A DNA stretch of 64,000 bases from Owenia fusiformis (Eukaryota > Annelida > Polychaeta > Sabellida > Oweniidae). The stretch covers positions 1,092,513-1,156,512 of the forward strand of contig CAIIXF020000004.1 of assembly GCA_903813345.2 (NCBI GenBank), in the 5' to 3' direction. Of the stretch, positions 57,601 through 64,000 are shown piece after piece. The notes under the pieces were generated by a model. That model saw only the letters and a program-made list of their open reading frames with translations, had not been told where the DNA came from and did no database searches. A program made the position numbers and the translations under genes. Numbering within the stretch: the stretch's first letter is position 1; each line of letters starts with the position of its first letter.

Positions 57601-60600
57601 ACTTCTGTTGGGAACCGTGTTTTCTGTAAAATAGAATTATGACCATATAAAGTCTATCAACATTGTGCGGATACGTTTTGTAAGGTCCTTTACTTCTGTT
57701 GGGAACCGTGTTTTCTGTAAAATAGAATTATGACCATATAAAGTCTATCAACATTGTGCGGATACGTTTTGTAAGGTCCTTTACTTCTGTTGGGAACCGT
57801 GTTTTCTGTAAAATAGAATTATGACCATATAAAGTCTATCAACATTGTGCGGATACGTTTTGTAAGGTCCTTCACTTCTGTTGGGAACCGTGTTTTCTGT
57901 AAAATAGAATAATGAATATTTGTTTTATTGGTTTTAATAAAAAGCCTTTAACCATATACAGTCTACAGTGTACCCTATACATTGGTATTGTTGATTACAT
58001 ATGAAATGTGGCCATCAAAACTATGTGAATAAGTAGGCATATTTCTATTGTAAGTTAAAATAAAAATTATGATATTGTGTTCTAATATTGTGTCCTGATT
58101 GGCCAATGATGTGGAAAACACGAAGCTTCACTCAGAGAATGAAATATTATTTCGCAATACTGCATCTGTGTTATGATCACAAAAATGAATTTAAATTGAA
58201 GAAGTTTATTCATTTGTCTAGACTTACTTTGTTATCATATACACTGCAATGGATCCAGGCACCAATGAGACTAGACTGGATTTATTCAACAATAAAAATT
58301 TTATTTTATTTTCAGATCTTTTTACTTCCTCCTTAATTCAATAAATGTCATGCATTCAAAAAGCTTTTAATTATACTTCTACCTAATTGAGTTATTCATA
58401 ATTATATGTGATTTGTTCCCATTACATTTATCCATGTAAAATGTCACACCATTATGCATATAACACCATTATGGAACCACGTGGACTATCTAGGATGTAC
58501 CTAAGGAGGATTGGAAGCCGTTATTCAAACTTGATACTCCGTTGCCCGGCATGGGCCAATTCGGTAACAAATTACTCATATTTTGAAGACAAGAAGTGCC
58601 AATGAAACTCAAATATTAGCATAATATTTGTAATGTACATCTTCTAACAAAAAACTTGGTCAAAAGAGAATTTCACTGAAACATTTTTACTAAATTGTTC
58701 CATGCCAGGCAATGGAGTATCGAGTTTGAATAATGGCTGCCAATCCTCCTTGGGATGTACCTGATTAATTACATGAATATTATCACCCACACCATACTTT
58801 TGAACTTGGTAATAAATCATGAAATTGTAAAAGACTGACTGGTTATAACAAATCAAAAATTGCAAAATATAAAGAGTTCAATCTATGAACACTTCCCTAA
58901 TACAATTCTAAGACCTTAACCTACCTAAAATTCTATCAAGCTTGGAGTGTACTACACATGTTTCTTACTATAGCAAACGCCCTCAAGTAAGGTCAATTAT
59001 AACATACCTATGATGATGTATAGTGCAAAGTGTACACAAGACAGCGGGCCAATATAAGTTTTGAAAAGCCCGCGCCCGCTAACTTTCTGATTGGTCAAGG
59101 CGCTGACGTCATAACCAATCAAACTGCGCGAGCAATTTTTCTAAACTCATTTCAATCATTTTCAAATCATTTGTTTGTCAATTCTATAAGAAAAGGGTAC
59201 TCTCTGACCAGTCTACATCATCATAGGTATGTTATAAATCGTTTATGTCACTATCGTGGCACATATGCCCTCGGTTCTCAGAGATCAATGTCCCTCCCAA
59301 GGTCGGGCCATATATCACTGAGACCTCGGGCATATATGCCACGATAGTGACATAACCTCTAATTCAAGCAAACATTTTCCATAGAAATACATATGAATGC
59401 CTGTTTTTAATTATTAATGCATGTGAATTGTTTGTACATAATGCCTATGAATAGATTAGCATTGGCGCATTAATCCATTATACTCTGCCAAAGCAACCTC
59501 AATGAAAGTCAACTTGAATATTCAACACCTGGACACCTCGTAAACAAAAATAATAAATCTTCAAAAATTCTCAAGATTAACCAAGGCTGTTTTCTATTTT
59601 GTAATGTACATGAATCAATGTTGACAATGAGTAATCTACACTTATATACATGTCTTATTTTGTTTACTATATTGTTTATATAGTTGAAGATTTATGGTAT
59701 ACGAGATATGTCAGATAAAACTTCAATTGTTATATACACAAAATTTCAGTTGAATTGAAGAATATTTAAGAAAGTTAGAGCATTTAGTGCATTACTTCTG
59801 GGACAACCCTCGTATATGCTTATTGATTTATCTCTCTAATCAGTATGATTGTCAAGGGCACTTTTCATTTCTCATGAACTTGATTGATATTTCATTGATT
59901 CATACGCATGTTACAAAATCAAGATATAAGTCACAGGTATTTAATTTACATTTTGACAACAGAAATGGATTGAAATAATAATATCAAAGAAGGTGTTTTC
60001 AATTTTCAGGATGATTATGAATTCTCACTACATCTGTTGAATTCTTACCTTTATAATGAACGTCCCTTAATAAATATCATTATTACTACACTTCAGTATA
60101 TTCATAATTCACAATTAACAGTATTTCAAAGCACACTTCAATATGATACACCTTTCCTGTGATGATAATAGATGTCCCTTAATAGCCATGTTTATTACAC
60201 TGCAGTTTATCCATATTTCTGTTTATTACACTGCAGTTTATCCATATTTCTGTTTATTACACTGCAGTTTATCCATATTTCTGTTTACTACACTACAGTT
60301 TATCCTGATTTCATAAAAGTTCCAAGCTCAAAAAATCTACTCCTACTAAAATGAAGTTCAAAATGTGTATATTAAACCAGGAACATAAAATGTGAGAAAA
60401 TAAACACAATGCTATAAATGTATAATAGAAAGTGTGTATACATTGGCCTGAAAGCTTGCCAATTGCACTTAACCTGTGTATAAAATCACATATATTCACC
60501 TGCAAACAACATGATTTGGCAATCACACTTCCTGCTTGCATTGGTTTGGATTGGCATGATTTTTTGTGTGTAGCATTCATAAATGTTAAGGTGGTTGCAT

Positions 60601-63563
60601 ATGATCCAAATTTAGATAAAAAAATTAAAAAGTTTAAAATATAAAAAGTTAATATCTCTTAACTTTATGATTGGTTTCTATTTTTCAATCTGTACTTTCA
60701 TTATTAGGGGGTTCCCCATTTAGTCATTGTGTATTGATGTATTTTATCAATGGTCTAACGGGTCTAACATTTTTTCACAGTCAATATACTCTTAAAGAAT
60801 CAGGTTTTCAAGCCTTTTGAAAAATATTGTTTTCTCATACTTTCGAATACTTAGATACAAGCCTTATTCAAATAATTAATAACAAAAACAATAGTTTTCC
60901 ACTTATGTGTCAATAAGTCACATAAATGACCCATAACTATGAAAATCTAATTGTAAACAGTTTTCAATAACAAATCTAAATATTTCATTATGAGCTTATC
61001 TTATCCTTAAACTAAATAAATTATCAAATTTTGCCTCATGATACTACATGAGGGTTATGTTATGGGAGGTTTTGGATATGGGGTATATCCCGAGGGAAAT
61101 GTTGTTATCTTACCGAGGGCCCGGAGTAGTGGTGTCAATTAACCGCTTGAGCATTAACCGGTTAACCGGGGGTTTTTACCGGTTAAAGTCGGTTAACCGG
61201 CGGGAAATTTGAACTTATAATTTCAAATGAAATCTTCATCTTCGATCTTGAAAGTTGAAAAAAATTGGAAAAATGATATATCGGCGTTTATTTTTTACGT
61301 TCGTCAAGCTTTACGCTATTCTATGTAAGTAAGCGCGGGAAAGCAATGTGGCAGGGATTAAAGTTGCTGATTGGATGTTTGTAAGGAATTATCGGACCTA
61401 TCACATGTATGAGTAGCTCACATGAAACTGACGCTTGAAAACAAACAGATTAAAATGCAAAGTAAGCGCGGGAAAGCAATGCGGCAGGGATTAAAGTTGC
61501 TGATTGGATGTTTGTAAGGAGTTATGGGACTTATGACATGTATGAGTAGCTTACGTGAAACTGACACCATAAAACCAAACGGATTAGCATGCAAAATAAG
61601 CGCGGGAAATAACAGAATTATACACGGTCAACTAACCGCCCATAAAAACTCAGACCGGTCAAGGCATTATCGGCGGTTAACCGGTTAATACTTGACACCT
61701 CTAGCCCGGAGGGCACGAGGTAAGATATCATATTTCCCGAGGGATATACCCCATATCCAAAACCGAGCATCACATAACTAATTTATCCTATGTCAAGTGA
61801 CTTTTATCTATGAGACAATGATTATTCCCTCAACTGATAAATTGAAAAGATTTTAACTTTTTAAAGTGTCTCACATATTCGATCAAAACTTGCCATGCAA
61901 ACATGTTAGTCTACTTTACTGGCCCCCCTTGCTGTAACAAGGAACCCAAAACACATTAAAACGTAAACATAAACCAATTAGTCACTTCACTATGCAAGTG
62001 AGGGGTGTGTGCATGGACTAACACAATATCAGTGGTCAAACTGTGTCAACATAGTAACCCTTGCATATCGTGCTCACTCAAGTATTGAATAATTTTTTTT
62101 ATGATCTAAATGTTTGTCGTTTATAAAAAAATGTGATATATTTTAGTTTGAAATACATTAATTAATATATTCATTCAAACAGCACTAGAATGCGGGAAGA
62201 AAGAGCAATGGTGACAAAATGCAGACAGAATTTTCCGTAAGGGTTTCAAACATTTCTGGACACAATCATACATGTACTTCATGTGTACTGTTATTTTTAG
62301 TGCTGTATTTATCGATATAATTTCACGTATTAAAATCATATTTTCCAGCAATGACTTCAAATTCGGAAGCACACCCATATCACATTTTCTTCAATAACTC
62401 CAAACATGTGTAAACATTGACCATGTGCATATAAATTCAGATTTCACGAGCTCTTTCATATTCGAGTACCTCATACACCCCTGCATGGATTTAAGTTGGA
62501 TTCGCCTTTTATACGTGAGCCGACACACTCGCAAACGCTGATTGGATAAAGATTGCGAGAATCTTTAAACTAATGTTGATTTTATTTGTCGTATATGAAA
62601 CATGTATCCAAAACCCACCGTACATAACAGATGATGTATTTCATACCTACTGAGGTTCTAGGTACATCATACCATGGTCCGTGATCATACCTTACAAAGA
62701 TCCAAAATTCCAAAACAAACTTAAGGTACTAGCGGTTTTATGGTCGAGATTTTCAAAAAATTTGAAAAAAATAAAATGTGAAAAATAATTTTGAAAAAAA
62801 AATTTGAAAAAATGTTTAAAAAAATTTTGACAAAAATTTAAAAATTAAAAAAAATTAAAAAAAAGAATTTCATAAAAATTTTGAAAAAAATTAAAAAAAA
62901 TTAATCAGCAGCGGGAGATATACAGCAGGAGATATATATATGTCCCGCTCCTCCAAGATATCGATTTTATATCCCGCTGTTATGTACCTGAAACCTCACT
63001 TGTCATAGGATAAAGTTGGATATTCTCCCGAAAAAAGTCAAGTAGTGGTGTAATAGATGAACAATGAAAGGACAAATTAAATTAGAAAACAAGGCATTAA
63101 CATGCAAAATGTCACCACCTGCTATTTGTTACAGATGCTGAACACCAAACAGCAACATGTTCTCATGTTCAAGTGGGTGCATATGTATTTTCAGGTGGGT
63201 GCAAGCCTGGTTTTAAAATCTCAGGTAAGTGCTGCACCCATTTGCTTTAATGCTGGGGAGATCACTGTGATCACTGGGTCAAAATATACCAATTTTCCAA
63301 GATTTTTCTCATGTTCAAGTGGGTGCATTTTGGATTTTCAGGTGGGTGCAAGCTTTTTAAAAAAAATACCAGGTGGGTGCTGCCCGATTGGTGGGGAGAT
63401 CACTGTGATGAGTCAATAAATGGAATGAAATGATAAGTTTAATTCTGACCTGCATAGCTTTATCATTGTTTGCGAAGCTGTTTATGAAAATGAGGCTCTC
63501 TTGGAAGCGAGTCCCACTCAGGCCAACTACATCACTGATCAACTGGGAAACTGAGATGATCAT
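39513..63563 (-). CDS. DOCK9/10/11-like (zizimin) Rho-family GEF, 3' part, 11 exons
   Basis: Eleven exons splice in frame on the minus strand: 63563-63450, 57441-57226, 52214-52157, 47854 to 47745 or 46671, 46298-46059, 45875-45732, 45329-45119, 43970-43780, 43504-43404, 42517-42379 and 39602-39513 (stop). They give about 537 residues without the repeat array. They cover the sequence before and all through the DHR-2 (DOCKER) domain, which loads GTP on Cdc42/Rac-type GTPases. Diagnostic stretches are [92 protein letters not shown] and [17 protein letters not shown]. The last corresponds to the lobe C segment with the nucleotide sensor. DEKELQ and FMFE-x-PFT fit DOCK-D better than DOCK6-8. The protein ends TSTV, a class I PDZ-ligand form. 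The 5' exons (PH, DHR-1) lie beyond the window. Oddities: three tandem arrays on exon edges and one GC-AG intron. Confidence 0.95.
39660..40080. repeat. short diverged repeats in the last DOCK intron
   Basis: Repeated CAATACGATTTTTTCATGTA-like pieces lie at 39820-39930. Several GATATCA-rich repeats lie on the right side. Confidence 0.5.
40088..40530. repeat. GATATCA-rich palindromes and short tandem repeats
   Basis: ATACCATGGTCAAGAG near 40091 pairs roughly with CTCTGACCATGGTAT near 40357. CTGATATCATCCCTCTAATC is tandemly repeated at 40190-40290. 40385-40525 is a hairpin in which TGATATCTGCAC pairs with GTGCAGATATCA around a GAGCGAGCGTAGCGAG loop. Confidence 0.75.
40610..42030. mobile_element. 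outer inverted-repeat element carrying a mariner
   Basis: TGTATCTCATACTTGAGAGG and GGGTAGATAT near 40622-40655 are the inverse of ATATCTACCC and TTCAAGTATGAGATACA near 41988-42020. The mariner remnant at 40671-41725 sits inside. Confidence 0.6.
40671..41725 (-). mobile_element. decayed mariner-type element
   Basis: TA-flanked ends CAGGGTGTTCCAAAAGTAAC and GTTACTTTTGGAACACCCTG are exact inverses, followed by further pairing (CAGGACTGGTGCTGGCATTT). On the minus strand at about 41030-41330 are broken pieces of a transposase (VIHLDNTHA, then a degenerate SPD-like and LYGEWKSN stretch). Not functional. Confidence 0.85.
41740..42175. repeat. two hairpins of GGGATATA type
   Basis: GAGCGGGCAGGATATATTGT pairs within 41740-41815. 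42030-42170 is a long hairpin in which GGATACATGGAATATCCCTT pairs with the GGGATATTCCCTGTATCC side. A related sequence occurs near 61058-61786 and near 62900-62960. Confidence 0.75.
42379..42517 (-). CDS. DOCK exon j
   Basis: 139 nt, phase 2 in and 0 out, between ACTTTACAG and GAAATA|GTAAGT. It encodes [20 protein letters not shown] then [20 protein letters not shown], the terminal helices of DHR-2. Confidence 0.95.
42931..43390. mobile_element. ~460-bp MITE
   Basis: ATACTGTACGCCCAGTTAAT near 42931 pairs imperfectly with ATACCGGGCGTACAGTATGT near 43371; TTTCGTGAG and CACGAAA lie inside. No coding capacity. The right end is about 14 bases from the donor of DOCK exon i. Confidence 0.75.
43404..43504 (-). 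CDS. DOCK exon i
   Basis: 101 nt, phase 0 in and 2 out, between CCTTCAAG|GTG and TTCAA|GTGAGT. It encodes [20 protein letters not shown], completing the catalytic segment begun in exon h. A MITE ends about 14 bases past its donor. Confidence 0.95.
43780..43970 (-). CDS. DOCK exon h
   Basis: 191 nt, phase 1 in and 0 out, between ATGTTATAG and CAACA|GTATGT. It encodes [33 protein letters not shown] and [10 protein letters not shown], the start of the lobe C catalytic segment. Confidence 0.95.
44087..44972. mobile_element. ~880-bp element with ~145-bp internal repeats
   Basis: AATCCCACCGAACAA near 44107 pairs with TTCGTTCGGTGGGA near 44951. The core has about six diverged units with GGTATTTGAGTTATCAAAGA and AAAATGGCCGCCATTTTGAA. 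It lies in the DOCK intron between exons g and h. Confidence 0.7.
45119..45329 (-). CDS. DOCK exon g
   Basis: 211 nt, phase 0 in and 1 out, between CATTCTTAG and AGAA|GTGAGT. It encodes [20 protein letters not shown], then [20 protein letters not shown] and [16 protein letters not shown]. These motifs separate DOCK-D from other DOCK groups. Confidence 0.95.
45732..45875 (-). CDS. DOCK exon f
   Basis: 144 nt, phase 0 at both ends, between TTTTATTTAG and AATAGG|GTAGGC. It encodes [20 protein letters not shown] through [12 protein letters not shown], the DHR-2 lobe B region. Confidence 0.93.
46059..46298 (-). CDS. DOCK exon e
   Basis: 240 nt, phase 0 at both ends. The acceptor is AACATTTCAG; the donor is ACTCAG|GCAAGT, a GC-type 5' splice site. 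It encodes [20 protein letters not shown] through [17 protein letters not shown]. The frame past the donor runs on for 24 codons with no DOCK similarity, and the next exon fits only if the GC donor is used. Confidence 0.95.
46671..47790 (-). repeat. 48-bp minisatellite, 23 units, each with a 5' splice site
   Basis: The unit spans GTAATAATTAAAGATGAT through CAATACACAGAG. Units are over 90 percent alike by eye; residue changes are Ser/Phe, Met/Ile, Thr/Lys/Ser and Glu/Asp. Only one indel occurs, an 18-nt in-frame one in the last unit. Candidate donors fall at 47745 minus multiples of 48, and at 46671. Confidence 0.95.
46671..47854 (-). CDS. DOCK exon d, 36 codons plus in-frame 16-residue repeats
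   Basis: The exon begins after CCATTTAAG with [20 protein letters not shown], then [15 protein letters not shown], where the family sequence ends the exon. The first donor, GAG|GTAATA at 47745/47744, gives a 110-nt exon that joins exon e exactly as expected for DOCK-D proteins. Beyond it the frame stays open through 22 more units of [16 protein letters not shown] (48 nt each, the last with 18 nt extra), each ending in the same donor context. The last usable donor is at 46671/46670; past it the frame reads [16 protein letters not shown] and stops. Use of a distal donor adds 16 residues per unit, up to 358. Which donor is used cannot be told from the sequence. Confidence 0.85.
47855..49718. other. 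DOCK intron sequence, no gene seen
   Basis: Contains only short low-complexity runs (a C run near 48536-48544). Confidence 0.4.
49719..50147. mobile_element. pogo/Tigger-like MITE
   Basis: CAGTAAGACCTGTCTAATCT near 49720 pairs with the GTACAGGTTTCACTG end near 50128-50143. TACAGT tips and a TA target fit the pogo group. The interior, TCAGATT/GGTGTT-rich, has no frame. Confidence 0.6.
50146..51512. repeat. 53-55-bp satellite, about 26 copies
   Basis: The unit is ATAATCATATGTAAAATTGG, TAAAAACAAAGGGCTATAAA, AACTGTATGTGAC. Left units are 53 bp; right units carry GGGCTGTATAAAA and are 55 bp. From about 50930 a higher-order alternation appears, with AATCAGCTG and GTAGGTGAC variants recurring together. 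Confidence 0.93.
51513..52156. other. DOCK intron, no feature seen
   Basis: AT-rich sequence ending at exon c. Confidence 0.4.
52157..52214 (-). CDS. DOCK exon c
   Basis: 58 nt, phase 0 in and phase 1 out, between AATTTCCAG and CGAG|GTAAAT. It encodes [19 protein letters not shown], a near-invariant lobe A helix of DHR-2. Confidence 0.93.
52455..55935. mobile_element. ~3.5-kb foldback element with satellite core
   Basis: The left arm (52455-52830) and right arm (about 55655-55935) are inverted copies. ATGGGAGTGATATCACACAC and CCGCGGCCCAGTCAGAT on the left match ATCTGACTGGGCCGCGG and GTGTGTGATATCACTCCCAT on the right, and CTTTTTTCGAAAGACTGCAG matches inner right CCGCAGTCTTTCGAAAAAAA. The core is mostly the pentamer satellite. 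No transposase is visible. Confidence 0.75.
53462..55316. repeat. 1.85-kb TTGYA pentamer satellite
   Basis: Nearly pure ATTGTATTGCACTGCATTGT-type sequence built from TTGTA, TTGCA and CTGCA pentamers, with higher-order blocks carrying GAACTGCGATG. Toward the right end (55080-55316) the units become ATTGCATCATATTGCAC. Long frames on both strands arise from the 5-bp period. Confidence 0.97.
55970..57009 (+). mobile_element. decayed mariner-type element
   Basis: TA-flanked ends CAGGGTGATCAATAAATAAG and CTTATTTATTGATCACCCTG are inverse copies extending through AAAAGTATCTGGCATTT. Near 56440-56570 the plus strand reads [20 protein letters not shown] and [13 protein letters not shown], in which both expected catalytic Asp residues are changed (Gly in HWGN, Asn in SPN). 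A dead copy in the DOCK intron. Confidence 0.88.
57226..57441 (-). CDS. DOCK exon b
   Basis: 216 nt, phase 0 at both ends, between ATTTTACAG and CAGAG|GTAGGA. It encodes [20 protein letters not shown] through [20 protein letters not shown]. Its acceptor and first ~50 bases are copied five more times upstream (57442-57902). The copy next to the exon body is the only one that continues the open frame. Confidence 0.95.
57442..57902 (-). repeat. 91-bp array copying the DOCK exon b acceptor
   Basis: TTCTGTAAAATAG starts at 57440, 57531, 57622, 57713, 57804 and 57895, exactly 91 bp apart. Each copy on the minus strand holds TTCTATTTTACAG followed by AAAACACGGTTCCCAACAGA and the rest of the first ~51 exon bases. 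Copies 2-6 then run into a stop (TGGTCATAA). They are nearly identical. Confidence 0.95.
57903..58494. other. DOCK intron, no feature seen
   Basis: AT-rich; nothing supported. Confidence 0.4.
58495..58757. mobile_element. ~260-bp MITE with CGAGTTTGAATAATGGC-type TIR
   Basis: AAGGAGGATTGGAAGCCGTT and CAAACTTGATACTCCGTTGC on the left are inverse to GCAATGGAGTATCGAGTTTG and GGCTGCCAATCCTCCTT on the right. Related tips occur at 28340-28662 and 31520-32400. Confidence 0.85.
58999..59360. mobile_element. palindromic MITE, copy 2
   Basis: Closely similar to 13652-14063: the same ATAACATACCTATGATGATG tips, the GCCCGCGCCCGCTAACTTTC middle and the GTCACTATCGTGGCACATAT hairpin. It lacks about 50 bases of the hairpin loop present in copy 1. 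Confidence 0.9.
59361..60190. other. DOCK intron, no feature seen
   Basis: AT-rich; nothing supported. Confidence 0.4.
60191..60312. repeat. 31-bp tandem repeat, 4 copies
   Basis: TTTATTACACTGCAGTTTAT plus CCATATTTCTG recurs at 60191, 60222, 60253 and 60284. Confidence 0.93.
60313..61050. other. DOCK intron, no feature seen
   Basis: AT-rich; nothing supported. Confidence 0.4.
61058..61786. mobile_element. nested palindromes: hAT-like MITE inside a foldback
   Basis: The outer arms contain TTTTGGATATGGGGTATATC and GGGATATACCCCATATCCAA. Inside, 61127-61704 has hAT-like tips AGTGGTGTCAATTAACCG and CGGTTAATACTTGACACCTC with ACCGGTTAACCGG blocks. Two ~120-bp direct repeats (GGCAGGGATTAAAGTTGCTG) lie in the middle. 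Confidence 0.75.
62740..62965. repeat. AAAATTTTG low-complexity tract and GGGAGATATA hairpin
   Basis: 62745-62905 is A/T-rich with AAATTTTGAAAAA runs. 62908-62960 holds AGCGGGAGATATACAGCAGG and TATGTCCCGCTCCTCC, a small hairpin related to 41740-41815. Confidence 0.75.
63155..63412. repeat. ~150-bp direct duplication
   Basis: CTCATGTTCAAGTGGGTGCA, TTTTCAGGTGGGTGCAAGC and GGGGAGATCACTGTGAT occur in order twice (63160-63275 and 63310-63410). Repeated TTTCAGGTGGGTGC is splice-acceptor-like, but no exon is recognised. Confidence 0.8.
63450..63563 (-). CDS. DOCK exon a
   Basis: 114 nt, phase 0 at both ends, between TGGTTTTCAG and CAG|GTCAGA. It encodes [14 protein letters not shown] then [20 protein letters not shown], the conserved segment just before the DHR-2 domain. 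It is the most upstream DOCK exon in the window. Confidence 0.92.
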
Positions 63564-64000
63564 CTGAAAACCAAAATTTAGATATGAAGTCATGAATTTA
63601 AAGAAATTTGTAACAAAAAAGCATTATTACCACCTTGCCGGGCCAGTTCTAGGGGTTTTAGTGCTAGTTTAGAAGGCATTCATTTTACTATATCGACCTG
63701 AGAAATGTGTGACGTCATAGTGGTGGTCCATATGGACTGGTCTAGAATATATTCTGGACCTGCAATTTTTCCCCGGGAAATTAGATATTGTTCAGTGCAT
63801 AAGATTTTCTTGCTATTTCAGCCCTGGTCGTTAATGGTGGTAATAATACTAATAATCACGTCATTTCTGCGGGCAATGTAGTGAAATATTGGACCTTGGG
63901 CCTTCGTTATTGGACCTTGGGCCTTTGGCCCTCGGTACTATATTTCACTATATTGTCCTTAGAAATGACCTTATTGTACTATTGAGGAAGCCCTCTGATC
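63564..64000. other. DOCK intron with short palindromes
   Basis: TATTGGACCTTGGGCC is repeated at 63888-63930. ATAGTGAAATAT-type and ATATTTCACTATAT sequences near 63880 and 63950 pair. No exon was recognised to the window edge. Confidence 0.45.

Noticed and set aside
63155-63412. Extra DOCK exon with TTTCAGGTGGGTGC acceptors
   Set aside because: Exons a and b join perfectly in phase and the duplicated segment has no DOCK-like residues.

Overview
The window is a eukaryotic, intron-rich, AT-rich animal genomic segment. A lophotrochozoan marine invertebrate such as a mollusc is my best guess, based on a WSC-domain exon, an animal DOCK gene, many mariner-type elements and many minisatellites. The species cannot be named from this sequence. 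Most of the window is introns and mobile elements.

Layout. 1-8.4 kb (+): a LINE 3' fragment, two exons that together encode one WSC domain (1109-1228 and 6866-7029), an 85-bp satellite and a terminal-inverted-repeat element between them, then a decayed LINE directly after the second exon. 8.7-19 kb: a chain of short DNA transposons and simple arrays with no recognised gene. 19.5-23.1 kb (-): a 1192-residue ankyrin-repeat protein with an acidic tail. 24.8-28.1 kb (-): a 5'-truncated LINE with a long endonuclease/reverse-transcriptase frame. 29.3-32.7 kb (-): three phase-1 exons of an unrecognised acidic protein, possibly upstream exons of the ankyrin gene. 35.17-37.35 kb: a mariner with long inverted ends and an apparently intact, intron-containing transposase. 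39.5-63.6 kb (-): the 3' part of a DOCK9/10/11-type (zizimin, DOCK-D) guanine nucleotide exchange factor. I can splice eleven exons of it in frame to the stop codon; its 5' part lies beyond the right edge.

Main observation. Four minisatellites lie across exon edges, so each unit copies part of an exon with its splice site or stop codon. (1) A 48-bp array of 23 units repeats the 5' splice site of a DOCK DHR-2 exon. All candidate donors are in the same phase, so use of a more distal donor would add 16 residues per unit. (2) A 91-bp array of six copies repeats a DOCK 3' splice site with about 50 nt of its exon. (3) An array of about 120 bp repeats the last DOCK codons plus the stop. (4) A 115-bp array repeats the WSC exon end and its donor. 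The ankyrin gene also shows recent 99-bp unit duplication inside its coding sequence. Local tandem expansion therefore looks like a major force shaping genes here, and the DOCK donor array is a candidate for a graded splice-length switch.
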